From an uncultured Desulfovibrio sp. (GTDB taxonomy: Bacteria; Desulfobacterota; Desulfovibrionia; Desulfovibrionales; Desulfovibrionaceae), in NCBI RefSeq assembly GCF_910584445.1, contig NZ_CAJUBO010000007.1, forward strand, positions 19,043 to 83,042: DNA of 64,000 nt, written 5' to 3'. Made by a program: the position numbers and the translations under genes. The notes under the pieces were generated by a model. It was not told where the DNA came from. It made no database searches and saw nothing but the letters and a program-made list of their open reading frames with translations. This document shows, in pieces, positions 24,838-32,962 of this stretch. Position 1 is the first letter of the stretch, and every line of letters starts with the position of its first letter.

Positions 24838-26358
24838 ATGGTTATGGACCCTCGCACCGCGTATCTGAATCTGCCCCTGCCGCATGAAAAAAATGATTTG
24901 CGGGAAGATTTGCCGCGTCTCATAGCACAGGCCAATGGCTTTGACGCCCACGCCAAGACCACGGACACGGCCCTTGCCGCGCGTCTGGAGCAGGCGAACG
25001 CCGCCGATGATGCCATAGCCGCGTTGGAGGCCCGCGCCACGGCAACGGAACAGGCGCAGGGCGTGACCGCCGCCACCGTGGCCGAGCAGGGGCAAACGCT
25101 GCTCGCTCATGCCGCCGCGCAGGAGGCGGAAGCGGAGGCCCGCGAAGCGGCGGATGATGCCGAGGCTACAGCCCGGCAAGAGGCGGACGCCGCGCACGAG
25201 GCCAGCACAAGCGCCCACGCGGCCCTGTTCAAGCACCTTGCCACCGGCTCGCTCTCGCCGGTCATCGGGATATGTCTGGCCGAGGAAGGCGGTGGGGCGG
25301 GAAGCTGGTGTCATGTGGACAAGGATGGCCTGCCGGTGACGCCGCCCAGGAGCTACTTTGACCACCATCCGACCTACAAGGCCATCCGCCGCGTCCTGGT
25401 GGACGGCCAAATGATGCAGGAACACAGCAAGTTTTACTACAAGGCGGGGGCAATCGCCTCCGGGCCGCTGGAGGGCAAGTGGGCGCGCTGGATCAGCCCG
25501 GATTCGCTGGAAGGATTCAAGGTCTTTCCCTCATTCCTCAAGGCGGGGCAGGAAATAGACCACTGGTATTGCGCCACCTATCAGGCCATCGACACCACGC
25601 CGGACGCGGCCAATGCCCAAAAAATCCTCGGCAGCCGTCCGGGCAGGCAGCCGTTCACCAATGTTGATTTCCCGACCATGCAGGCCATGTGTGCCAGACG
25701 CAATTCCGGCGGCGTGACCGGCTTTGCCATGTGGGACATTTACCAGGTGTCCGAGATTCAGCTTCTGGCGTTGCTGGAGGCGGGCACAAGCGACAGCCAG
25801 GCGTTTTACGGCCCCGGCTGGGTGGACGGCCAGTGGCGGGTGGTGAGCAATGTGGCGCAGTTTGACGCCAAGTGCGTGGATGATCCCACCGTGGCCTCGG
25901 CAAGCTGGCGCGGCCATGTGGGCCTGTGGGGCAATGTCTGGCAGATGGTGGACGGCCTGAAGACGCGGGATTCCGACAAACACATTATGATTTACAAAAA
26001 CGACGGGTCAAAGGCGTGGATTGATACCGGCATTGTGGCCCCGGAACGTGCCAAGTTCGGGACAACCTACACCCATGCCTGGCCGGTGAATTTTCGTCAC
26101 CAGAGCGGCGAAGGGTTTGACCTCGCGGATATTTTCTATCCTGAAACGCTCTCCACGGCAGGCGAGGATGGTTCGGGAGGCAGCGTCCCGGACGCCTACT
26201 GGGGGTGGCAGCCGGACTTCGGACAGGGGCAGGATCGCGTCTGTTACCTCGGCGCTCGCTGGACGGACGGTTCGCGTGCGGGCCTTTTCGCCCTCTATTT
26301 GTACCATCCGGCGTCCCTCGCGAGCATCGACCTTGGTTGTCGCCTCGCAAGGGCGTGA
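24838..26358 (+). CDS. Tail adhesin with C-terminal C-type-lectin (FGE-like) domain; possible DGR target
   Basis: Residues ~1-145 are a helical coiled coil with Ala/Glu repeats. Residues ~185-506 resemble the formylglycine-generating-enzyme-like C-type-lectin fold of phage receptor-binding proteins: TGFAMWDIYQVSEIQLLALLE, HVGLWGNVWQMVDGL, and the final block YLGARWTDGSRAGLFALYL ... IDLGCRLA. In DGR systems this last block is the variable region. Its 11 putative variable codons are mostly NNC or NNT, as expected if an AAY template had been mutagenised. No reverse transcriptase or template repeat is in the window. AAGGAG precedes the ATG. Confidence 0.8.
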   Translation: MVMDPRTAYLNLPLPHEKNDLREDLPRLIAQANGFDAHAKTTDTALAARLEQANAADDAIAALEARATATEQAQGVTAATVAEQGQTLLAHAAAQEAEAEAREAADDAEATARQEADAAHEASTSAHAALFKHLATGSLSPVIGICLAEEGGGAGSWCHVDKDGLPVTPPRSYFDHHPTYKAIRRVLVDGQMMQEHSKFYYKAGAIASGPLEGKWARWISPDSLEGFKVFPSFLKAGQEIDHWYCATYQAIDTTPDAANAQKILGSRPGRQPFTNVDFPTMQAMCARRNSGGVTGFAMWDIYQVSEIQLLALLEAGTSDSQAFYGPGWVDGQWRVVSNVAQFDAKCVDDPTVASASWRGHVGLWGNVWQMVDGLKTRDSDKHIMIYKNDGSKAWIDTGIVAPERAKFGTTYTHAWPVNFRHQSGEGFDLADIFYPETLSTAGEDGSGGSVPDAYWGWQPDFGQGQDRVCYLGARWTDGSRAGLFALYLYHPASLASIDLGCRLARA

Positions 26359-26384
26359 ACTGTTTACGGGATACGGGCTTACTG

Positions 26385-26416
26385 TGCCCGCCGAAGGCGG
26401 GCATTGAAATTTTTTT
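26385..26416 (+). terminator. GC-rich 8-bp hairpin downstream of the adhesin variable region
   Basis: TGCCCGCC (26385-26392), GAA loop, and GGCGGGCA (26396-26403) are followed by TTGAAATTTTTTT. It works as a terminator. An 8-bp GC stem with a GAA loop a few dozen bases after a variable region also resembles the hairpin that promotes DGR homing. Confidence 0.7.
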
Positions 26417-26433
26417 GAATTTTGGGGGTATGA

Positions 26434-26697
26434 ATGGACATTCTCATTTCTTGTGAGGGCAAAACCTTTCCGGCCAGTCTTGAGCCGGGTGATACTTTGG
26501 CCCTCTATTCCGTACCGCAGTCGTACAGCGAGGACGGGCTGTATCTCGCCCGCTGGGCGCAGGGCGAGCTTGAACCTGTGCCCGCCTGCGATAGCGTGGG
26601 CTTTTTGCTCAAATTGCGCCTTGAAAGCGGCCAGGACGGGCTTGAAACCCTGCGGGAAATCTATCTGGCGGAGGGGGTGGAATATGCCGAGAATTGA
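26434..26697 (+). CDS. Small phage protein of unknown function
   Basis: The 87-residue acidic product begins MDILISCEGKTFPASLEPGDTLALYSVP and follows the adhesin. GGGGG precedes the ATG, and its end overlaps the next gene by 14 bases. Small genes after the adhesin often encode fibre chaperones, and the following DUF4376-type gene fits that idea, but no motif is decisive. Confidence 0.6.
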   Translation: MDILISCEGKTFPASLEPGDTLALYSVPQSYSEDGLYLARWAQGELEPVPACDSVGFLLKLRLESGQDGLETLREIYLAEGVEYAEN

Positions 26698-27055
26698 GAC
26701 AGGGCAGGATAAAGAGGCCATGCGCGCGCGGATTGACGCCGAAACCAGCGCGGCAATCCTGGCGGGCTTTGACTACATGGTGGACGGCGAGGTGCTTCAC
26801 TTCTCCTATGATGCTTTTGACCAGCAGAATTTCGCGGATACGGCCAACGCCTGCCTCCTGCAAAAAAGCGGCGCTCCCGGCCTGCCGGAATCCGTGACAT
26901 GGAACGCCTACCGGGCCAACGGTGAGCTTGTCCAGCTTGCCTTGTCCTCCGATGCTTTTCTGATGCTCTACACCGCCGGGGCGCTGGCCCACAAGGCGGC
27001 CTGCATGGCCGAGGGCGGCCAGCGCAAGGCCGCGCTTGAAGGAGGCGCGGCATGA
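26684..27055 (+). CDS. DUF4376-like phage protein (probable fibre-associated)
   Basis: The ATG at 26684, preceded by GGAGGGGG, gives 123 residues. The segment ARIDAETSAAILAGFDYMVDGEVLHFSYDAFDQQNFADTANAC is typical of DUF4376-type proteins found next to tail fibres in phages. Its function is not known; a chaperone or capping role for the fibre is a reasonable guess. It shares the ATGA junction with the next gene. Confidence 0.7.
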   Translation: MPRIETGQDKEAMRARIDAETSAAILAGFDYMVDGEVLHFSYDAFDQQNFADTANACLLQKSGAPGLPESVTWNAYRANGELVQLALSSDAFLMLYTAGALAHKAACMAEGGQRKAALEGGAA

Positions 27056-27300
27056 TCCGGCACTGGCTCAAGCAAAGCCTGGTGGCCGTTGACCAGCTTG
27101 CCAACGCCATCCTTGGCGGATGGGCGGACGAAACGCTTTCCTCGCGCCTCTGGCGTAACCGGGAGCGCCCCGGCTGGAAGCAGGCGCGCAAGGCGCTTGA
27201 TTTTGTGGCCGCGCGCCTAGGCGATGCCGACCACTGCCGCCAGTCCTATGAAAGTGAGGCCAGGCGGCTGCAATGCCCCCCGGAATTGCGCGAATCCTAA
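27052..27300 (+). CDS. Small basic phage protein (end of the tail-fibre block)
   Basis: The 82-residue product starts RHWLKQSLVAVDQLANAILGGWADETLSSRLWR. Proteins with this Trp/Arg-rich start occur in Mu-like phages, typically near the lysis or end-of-operon region. The N-terminal helix is amphipathic. I assign no function. The gene overlaps the DUF4376-like gene by four bases (ATGA), so it is translated with it. Confidence 0.6.
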   Translation: MIRHWLKQSLVAVDQLANAILGGWADETLSSRLWRNRERPGWKQARKALDFVAARLGDADHCRQSYESEARRLQCPPELRES

Positions 27301-27372
27301 TCACCTACGTCATTTATTGACTTAGATGATTAGGGTTTTTCTCCATGCCCCCCGCTAAAAAGGGGGTATAGA

Positions 27373-27570
27373 ATGAAAGCCTACGGTAAAAAGCGTTACC
27401 CTGATGATGACTGCCATGTGATCGGCCATCTGACGGACTTCAGCGGCAAACGTTCCTGGGCCATTTACCGGACGTACACGCCGTTTTGTCACCGCCGCCA
27501 CAAGGTTCTCACTACCAACAAGGGTGCTGCCAGGCGCGCCAACAGGCTCGAATGCGATCTGACGGAATAG
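27373..27570 (+). CDS. Small basic phage protein of unknown function
   Basis: The 65-residue product, KAYGKKRYPDDDCHVIGHL then WAIYRTYTPFCHRRHKV, contains Cys/His pairs that could bind zinc. AAGGGGG lies just upstream. A 17-bp perfect terminator hairpin follows 17 bases after the stop, so it ends its transcription unit. No family recognised. Confidence 0.55.
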   Translation: MKAYGKKRYPDDDCHVIGHLTDFSGKRSWAIYRTYTPFCHRRHKVLTTNKGAARRANRLECDLTE

Positions 27571-27586
27571 AAATCGCCAGCAACGT

Positions 27587-27632
27587 CCAAAAGAAGGCCA
27601 TGCTCCATTGCCGGGGCATGGCCTTCTTTTGG
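27587..27632. terminator. Strong bidirectional terminator
   Basis: Perfect 17-bp arms CCAAAAGAAGGCCATGC (27587-27603) and GCATGGCCTTCTTTTGG (27616-27632) with a 12-base loop. A T-run is present at the end of the right arm and an A-run at the start of the left, so it can stop transcripts from either side. Confidence 0.8.
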
Positions 27633-27892
27633 GAGGGGAACTTTGCAAAAAGTCTTTGCATGGCCCGCGTATTGTCCGGGAAATACTGCGCAGGCGGGGA
27701 TATCTTGTGCGGCAGGAGAGGTGGGGGCAAACTGGCAGGCTGCCCCCACCGACGGGCTCCAAGCCCGCCACGGCCCACGGATGGAAATACGACTTCACCA
27801 TCCGCGAGTAGCCGCCTGTATATGTCCGCGAGGGACGAATCTGTGTAGCACGGCGGCTGACTTTCGGGCCATAATCAACGGAGTCAAGCTTC
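27633..27892. other. Non-coding stretch with hairpins before the methylase gene
   Basis: This 260-base stretch holds a perfect 10-bp hairpin, GGTGGGGGCA (27720-27729) with TGCCCCCACC (27741-27750), then a GACGGGCT...AAGCCCGCC stem. A frame 27656-27811 could encode ~51 residues (HGPRIVREILRRRGYL... KYDFTIRE) from a TTG start, but the GGGAGGGG site is 17 bases away, so I do not call it. The region may hold the methylase promoter or a structured leader. Confidence 0.4.
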
Positions 27893-28678
27893 ATGTCCAA
27901 TCTCTCTGCCCGCTCTCCACTGGCTGGCTGGATGGGCGGCAAATCGCGCCTCTCAAAACGCATCGTGGCCATGCTGCCGGATCATGTCTGCTATTGCGAG
28001 CCGTTCGCAGGAGCGGCCTGGGTGTTTTTCCGCAAGGCCGAATCCAAGGCTGAGGTTATTAACGACATCAACCATAAGATCGTCACGTTCTATCGGGTCA
28101 TTCAGCATCATCTGGAGGAATTCGTCCGCTACTTCAGGTGGGTGCTGATTTCCCGTGACGAGTTTGAGCGGCTCAAGAGGGCCGGGCCTGACACCCTGAC
28201 CGACATTCAGCGGGCGGCGCGGTTCTATTACCTCCAGCAGATGTGCTTTGGAGGCAGGATGAACGATAATCCGACCTTCGGCTATGCGGCGGTACGCGGC
28301 CCCAAGGTCGATCTTTTAAGGATAGAGGAGCAGCTTTCGGCGGCACATCTGCGGCTTGCCCGGACGTATATCGAGTGTCTGCCGTACCATGAGGTCATCA
28401 AAAGGTACGACAAGCCTACGACGCTCTTTTATATCGATCCGCCCTATTGGGACTGCGAGGATTACTACGGGAAGGGGTTGTTTGACTGGGAGGACTTTAC
28501 CATTCTGGCCGAGCTTCTGGGGCGCATAGAGGGCAGGTTTATCCTCTCGCTGAACGACAAGCCGGAGGTGCGCAAGATGTTCTCGTCTTTCAGCTTTGAA
28601 ACCGCCGATGTGCCCTATACCTGCAGCAACGGCAAAAACCTCGTTTCCCCGGAACTGCTCATCCGCAACTTCGACTGA
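27893..28678 (+). CDS. DNA N6-adenine methyltransferase, D12 class (Dam-like)
   Basis: The 261-residue product has the D12-class motifs: GWMGGKSRL (SAM-binding, near residue 12), the CYCEPFAGAAWVFF block, and the catalytic DPPY in YIDPPYWDCED near residue 181. It would methylate adenine in a short site, perhaps GATC. In Mu-like phages such genes guard phage DNA against host restriction and tune transposition or mom-like control. It lies last before the right end. A GGAG site precedes the ATG. Confidence 0.9.
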   Translation: MSNLSARSPLAGWMGGKSRLSKRIVAMLPDHVCYCEPFAGAAWVFFRKAESKAEVINDINHKIVTFYRVIQHHLEEFVRYFRWVLISRDEFERLKRAGPDTLTDIQRAARFYYLQQMCFGGRMNDNPTFGYAAVRGPKVDLLRIEEQLSAAHLRLARTYIECLPYHEVIKRYDKPTTLFYIDPPYWDCEDYYGKGLFDWEDFTILAELLGRIEGRFILSLNDKPEVRKMFSSFSFETADVPYTCSNGKNLVSPELLIRNFD

Positions 28679-28700
28679 TTTCCCCATAAAACAAAAAACG

Positions 28701-28726
28701 TGCCAGGGCTGATTTCAGCTTTGGCA
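28701..28726 (+). terminator. Terminator after the phage methylase gene
   Basis: TGCCAGGGCTGA and TCAGCTTTGGCA pair over 12 positions counting two G-U wobbles, directly after the stop of the methylase and before the phage end. The T-run is poor, so efficiency is uncertain. Confidence 0.5.
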
Positions 28727-28728
28727 CG

Positions 28729-28773
28729 TTCTCATTTCTCGTGCGGCGCATTCTCATTTCTCGTGCGGCCTCA
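28729..28773. repeat. Phage right end: two tandem transposase-binding sites (R1/R2-like)
   Basis: TTCTCATTTCTCGTGCGGC occurs at 28729-28747 and again at 28751-28769, a 22-base period, the spacing of Mu R1 and R2. Four bases after the second copy is the terminal CA (28772-28773). The complementary left end should read TGAGGCCGCACGAG... The adjacent CAGCC (28774-28778) is the predicted 5-bp target duplication. Confidence 0.85.
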
Positions 28774-29861
28774 CAGCCGGTATCATGATGGGCGTGGGCG
28801 GCATCAGCAAACAGCTTTTTGAGCTTGCGGACGAGATCGTGGGCGGCATGTACGGCGGCATCGCCATCGCCACCATCCTCACCTGCATGTTCTTCGCCGC
28901 CATCAGCGGCTCCGGCCCGGCCACGGTGGCGGCCATCGGCATGCTGACCATCCCGGCCATGGTCGAGCGGGGCTACGGCAAGGTCTTTTCCGCCACCATC
29001 GTGGCCTGCGCGGGCATCATCGGCGTCCTCATCCCGCCGAGCAATCCCTTCATCGTCTATGGCGTGCTTGCCAAGGTCTCCATCGGCAAGCTGTTCATGG
29101 CCGGCATCCTCCCCGGCGTCCTCACCGGCGGCGCCCTCATGGTGTACAGCTATTTCTACTGCCGCAAAAAGGGCTGGCGCGGCACCGGGCGCCCCTTCAG
29201 CTGGCGGCGGCTGCTCACCTGCGTGAACAACGCCAAGTGGGGACTCATGGTGCCGGTGATCATTCTGGGCGGCATTTACGGCGGCGTCATGACCCCCACG
29301 GAATCGGCCGCCATCGCCGCCGCGTACGGACTCATCGTCGGCATCTTCGTCTACAAGGGCATCAATCGCTCCAATTTCATCTCGCTCATGGTGGACTGCG
29401 GCGTCACAAGCGCGGTGGTCATCATGCTCCAGGCCATGGCCGGCATTTTCGGCTATGTGGTCGCCATCGAGTCCATCCCGCAGCAGATCGCCCAGGTCAT
29501 GCTCAGCCTTTCGGACAATATGTGGACCATCCTCCTCATCATCAACCTCTTCCTGCTCTTTATCGGCACCTTCATGGAACCGGCGCCCGCGACCATCATC
29601 CTGACGCCCATCCTCGTGCCCATCATGGTGAGCCTGGGCATGGATCCCATCCACTTCGGCGTCATCATGACCCTCAACCTGGCAATCGCCTTCGTGACGC
29701 CGCCCGTCGGTCCCAACCTCTTCGTGGCGAGCAGCGTGAGCGGCTGCGGCCTGGGCGCCATGAGCCGCGAGGTGGTGCCCATGCTCCTGGTGCTTTGCTT
29801 CGTGCTGGTGCTCGTCTGCCTGTTCCCGTCGATCAGTCTGCTGCTGACGCGGAATATGTAG
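28774..29861 (+). pseudogene. dctM: TRAP transporter large permease DctM, 5' part missing due to phage insertion
   Basis: Reading starts directly at the phage end with codons for AGIMMGVGGISKQL, a segment that lies around residue 65 in full-length DctM (about 425-430 residues). The remaining ~358 codons are intact to TAG and encode multiple membrane helices, including GVLIPPSNPFIVYG, MTPTESAAIAAAYG and FVTPPVGPNLFVASS, typical of DctM. The permease moves C4-dicarboxylates or similar acids using a sodium or proton gradient together with DctP and DctQ. The first ~65-70 codons should lie on the other side of the prophage. An ATG at 28785 lacks a ribosome site, so the fragment is probably not functional. 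Confidence 0.9.
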
Positions 29862-29884
29862 CGCGTTTTCGCAATGAGATTGCG

Positions 29885-30017
29885 TAAACCTCTGGCGGAC
29901 GCGGGAGCAGGCGCCCGCGCCGCAAAGGCGGAAAACCACGCTTTTCCGCAGAAATGACGAGAGCGAAACCTGAGGGAAATATCTGTTTTGCAGATATTTT
30001 CCTCAGCAAAATACTCC
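29885..30017 (-). repeat. Intergenic repeat, copy A (inverted relative to copy B)
   Basis: Read on the minus strand, this matches 32963-33264 in two blocks: ATTTTGCTGAGGAAAATATC with its hairpin, and GCGTGGTTTTCCGCC with GCGGCGCGGGCGCC. Copy B has about 150 extra bases between the blocks. The first block contains a palindromic stem around AAATATCTG/CAGATATTT. Confidence 0.7.
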
Positions 30018-30104
30018 AGGACCATCCACCTTTTGCGGCGCTCCCAGTGACAGGGGGCGCCCCCTGCCGGACGCGCGGCGCGCGCTTCGGCCCAGGAGGC
30101 CGTG

Positions 30105-31259
30105 ATGAATTTTTCCTTCATGCAGCACGTCAGGATCTGGGAAGAGCCTGGCGCGCTGGACAGGCTCGGGGAGCTGATGCGCCAGTGCGGCCATGCCAGG
30201 GCATTTCTCGTGTGCGACTCCGGCATCGTCAGCCTCGGCATGGCTGACAGGGCCATCCAGGCCATCCGCAAAGAGGGGTTCACCGCCACGCTGTATGACA
30301 GGGTGCGGCCCGACCCCGCGGCGGACATTATCGACGCGGGCGCGGAACTGTGCCGGAGCGAGGGCTGCGACTGCGTCATCGCCCTGGGCGGCGGCAGCTC
30401 CATCGACGTGGGCAAGGGCGTCAATATCCTGCGCAACAACCCGGGCCATATCCTGGACTATGCCACGGGCAGCCGCGTCATGCGGCCCTCGCCCGGTCTG
30501 GTGGCGATCCCCACCACGGCGGGCACGGGCAGCGAGCTTTCCAACGGACTCATCGTCACCGACCCCGCCACCGGCGTGAAGGTGCCCATCCTGGCGGTGA
30601 ACGGCATGGCCGAATACGCCGTCCTGGACGCATCGCTCACCCTCGGCCTGCCCCCCACCATCACCGCCCTTACCGGACTCGATGTGTTCTCGCATGTCTG
30701 CGAGTCCTCCATGTCCGTCCTTGCCTGCGAACTCACCGATATCGTCTGCGAAAAGGCCATGACCGACGTGGTGGCCTTCCTGCCAAGGGCCGTGGCCGAC
30801 GGCAGGGATATGGCGGTGCGCCGGCGCATGCTCTCCCTGGCGGCCATCGGCGGCTGGATGCTCGCCTGCGCCTCGGCCCATATCGGCCATTCCTTCGCGC
30901 ATGTGCTGGGCGCAAAGCATCACCTGCCCCATGGCCTGGCCTGCGCCTGGAGCCTGCCTGCGGCCTTCGACTTTCTGGCGGAAAGCCAGACGCCCAAGAT
31001 CCGGCGCATCGGCGAGATCCTCGGCGCGCGCTTCGACGGTGCGGAAAGCCCGCGGGCCGTGGCGGAAAAAACCTCGGAGGCCTATGGCGGCTTCTGCGCG
31101 TCGCTCGGGGTGCGGCCGCCGTCCCTGCCGCCACTGGACGAGTCCGACCTTGCCGCCACGGCTGAGTCCATCGCCCGCGAACCGCTTGCCGCCCTCTGTC
31201 CGCGCCGCGCGGAGGCGGAAACCATAAAACCGCTCCTGGCGCGGCTTTATGGCCTGTGA
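30105..31259 (+). CDS. Iron-containing (group III) alcohol dehydrogenase
   Basis: The 384-residue product carries the family's NAD-binding block CVIALGGGSSIDVGKGVNIL, PTTAGTGSE, and metal ligands in the region HIGHSFAHVLGAKHHLPHG. It oxidises or reduces small alcohols and aldehydes with NAD(P) and a divalent metal in the cytoplasm. AGGAGG lies five bases before the ATG at 30105; the GTG one codon earlier has poor spacing. It lies between a TRAP permease and a porin, suggesting a shared uptake-and-oxidation function for a small substrate. Confidence 0.88.
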   Translation: MNFSFMQHVRIWEEPGALDRLGELMRQCGHARAFLVCDSGIVSLGMADRAIQAIRKEGFTATLYDRVRPDPAADIIDAGAELCRSEGCDCVIALGGGSSIDVGKGVNILRNNPGHILDYATGSRVMRPSPGLVAIPTTAGTGSELSNGLIVTDPATGVKVPILAVNGMAEYAVLDASLTLGLPPTITALTGLDVFSHVCESSMSVLACELTDIVCEKAMTDVVAFLPRAVADGRDMAVRRRMLSLAAIGGWMLACASAHIGHSFAHVLGAKHHLPHGLACAWSLPAAFDFLAESQTPKIRRIGEILGARFDGAESPRAVAEKTSEAYGGFCASLGVRPPSLPPLDESDLAATAESIAREPLAALCPRRAEAETIKPLLARLYGL

Positions 31260-31315
31260 GTCGCTGTTTTCGGCGTTCACCAGTGTGCCAGGCACTTAAA
31301 AAGGGGAGGAGGAAA

Positions 31316-32851
31316 ATGAGGAAAAAACTCTGTTCACTGCTGCTGGCCGCAGGGCTGCTGCTCGGCGCATCAGGCTATGCGCGGGCCGTGGATTTCTCGG
31401 CCCAGGGCACCTGGCTCTTCGGCTTCACGGCATGGGAGCCAGACCTCGTCCACAAGACGCGCCAAGGCAACAGGGAGACGAAGAACACCCGGGACAAGTT
31501 CGAGGCCAAGCAGCGTATCCGCCTGCAGTTCGAGGCCGCGGTCTCCGAAGCGCTGTCCGGCAGCCTGCAGATCCAGATCGGCAACAACTCCTGGGGCAAG
31601 GCCAACAATCCCCAGGGCGGCGCGGCCCTGGGCGCGGACGCCACGGATCAGATCAAGATCCGCCGCGCCTTCATCGACTGGATGCCGCCGGACTTCGACA
31701 TGAAGGTACGCATGGGCATCATCCCGGTCTCGCTGCCCAACAAGGCGGGCGGCACGGCTATCATGGAAACGCAGGTGGCGGGCGTTACGGCATCCTACCA
31801 GTTCACGGAAAACGTGGCCCTGACCGCCCTGTGGGCGCGCCCCTTCAATGACAATTACACGGGCACGGGCCACGGCGACAGCCAGAACAACTACCTCGAC
31901 AACATGGACCTGTTCTCCCTCATCCTGCCCCTGACCTTTGACGGCTTCGAGATCACGCCGTGGGCCATGTACGGCATGCAGGGCAAGAACACCTTCGGCA
32001 ACAACGAGAAGATGCCCTACTGGGATGACGGCAACCCCGTCTTCACGTTCCGGCCCTACCCCGCGCTTTTCCCGGCTGGCTACACCTACGGGCAGAGCAC
32101 GGGCAAGGCCTATGGCAGCATGTTCTGGGCCGGCCTGCCCTTCCAGATCACCGCATTTGACCCGCTCAACATCGAAGTTGACCTCAACTACGGCTACATC
32201 GAGTCCATGGGCCGCTATGATGCCGTCAAGTATGACGGCGCCACGCCCGTCACCAAGCGCTCGAGCACCGAGCGTCAGGGCTGGCTGGCGAAGGCGCTGG
32301 TGGAATACAAGATGGACTGGGGCGTTCCCGGCATCTTCGGCTGGTACGGCTCCGGCGACGACGGCAACCCCAGGAACGGCTCCGAGCGTCTGCCCTCCAT
32401 CGTGGGCTGGGGCAACTTCACGTCCTTCATGGGCGACGGCAACCTGGCCTGGGCCTGGCAGGACTACGCCACCACCTATGCCGGCACCTGGGGCGTGGGC
32501 CTTCAGGTACGGGACATGAGCTTTGTGGAAGACCTGACCCACACCCTGCGCGTGGCCTGGTGGGGCGGCACCAACAGCCCGAGCATGGTCAAGTACATGA
32601 ACACGGCCTATGCCTGGAAGGACGGCGCCCGCGAGTTCGACGGACCCTACCTGACCACCGAGGACGGCCTGCTTGAAGTGAACTTCATCAATAACTACAA
32701 GATGTACGAAAACTTCAACGTCAACCTGGAGCTGGGCTATATCGCCAACTTCATGGACAATGACACCTGGAAGAAGGCCGGCAGGAAAGACAGCTCCTTC
32801 GAAAAACAGGACGCCTGGAAGGCGCAGCTCGTCTTCGCCTACAGCTTCTGA
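31316..32851 (+). CDS. Outer-membrane homotrimeric porin (Desulfovibrio type)
   Basis: The ATG at 31316 (GGAGGAGGAA upstream) gives 511 residues. Residues 1-23 are a signal peptide (RKKLCSLLLAAGLLLGASGYARA). The mature part is a beta-barrel with many aromatic-ended strands and ends in ...AQLVFAYSF, with the terminal Phe needed for BAM-dependent insertion. The start VDFSAQGTWLFGFT is characteristic of the porin family abundant in Desulfovibrionaceae. It lets small solutes into the periplasm, perhaps for the adjacent transporter and dehydrogenase. Confidence 0.9.
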   Translation: MRKKLCSLLLAAGLLLGASGYARAVDFSAQGTWLFGFTAWEPDLVHKTRQGNRETKNTRDKFEAKQRIRLQFEAAVSEALSGSLQIQIGNNSWGKANNPQGGAALGADATDQIKIRRAFIDWMPPDFDMKVRMGIIPVSLPNKAGGTAIMETQVAGVTASYQFTENVALTALWARPFNDNYTGTGHGDSQNNYLDNMDLFSLILPLTFDGFEITPWAMYGMQGKNTFGNNEKMPYWDDGNPVFTFRPYPALFPAGYTYGQSTGKAYGSMFWAGLPFQITAFDPLNIEVDLNYGYIESMGRYDAVKYDGATPVTKRSSTERQGWLAKALVEYKMDWGVPGIFGWYGSGDDGNPRNGSERLPSIVGWGNFTSFMGDGNLAWAWQDYATTYAGTWGVGLQVRDMSFVEDLTHTLRVAWWGGTNSPSMVKYMNTAYAWKDGAREFDGPYLTTEDGLLEVNFINNYKMYENFNVNLELGYIANFMDNDTWKKAGRKDSSFEKQDAWKAQLVFAYSF

Positions 32852-32962
32852 TGCCTGAAACACACCCTCAGGCGTGACCGGCGTCACGCCGCATGGCGCA
32901 GGCGGCCATGGCAACTCCGCACGGAAGGCCACGGCCGCCTGCTCTTGGCAGAAAACCCCGAT

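Larger units (their letters stand above)
1..28773 (+). mobile_element. Mu-like transposable prophage, right portion
   Basis: Gene order matches the Mu late region: gp28-type terminase, gp29-type portal (DUF935), MuF protein, protease/scaffold, decoration and capsid proteins, contractile tail, baseplate, fibres, then an adenine methylase. The right boundary is placed at 28773 because two tandem 22-bp direct repeats end there in a CA dinucleotide and host dctM coding sequence resumes immediately after it. Early genes (transposase, repressor) and the left end lie before position 1. The structural genes seen here look intact, so the particle genes may be functional; the excluded left part decides whether the phage is active. 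Confidence 0.93.

Noticed and set aside
27656..27811. 51-codon TTG-start frame upstream of the methylase
   Set aside because: The ribosome-like site is 17 bases away, and the frame passes through a perfect hairpin; kept only as a remark.
26358..28773. DGR reverse transcriptase or template repeat near the adhesin
   Set aside because: No frame in this interval has reverse-transcriptase motifs and no near-copy of the variable region with AAC codons was seen, so the DGR claim stays a hypothesis.
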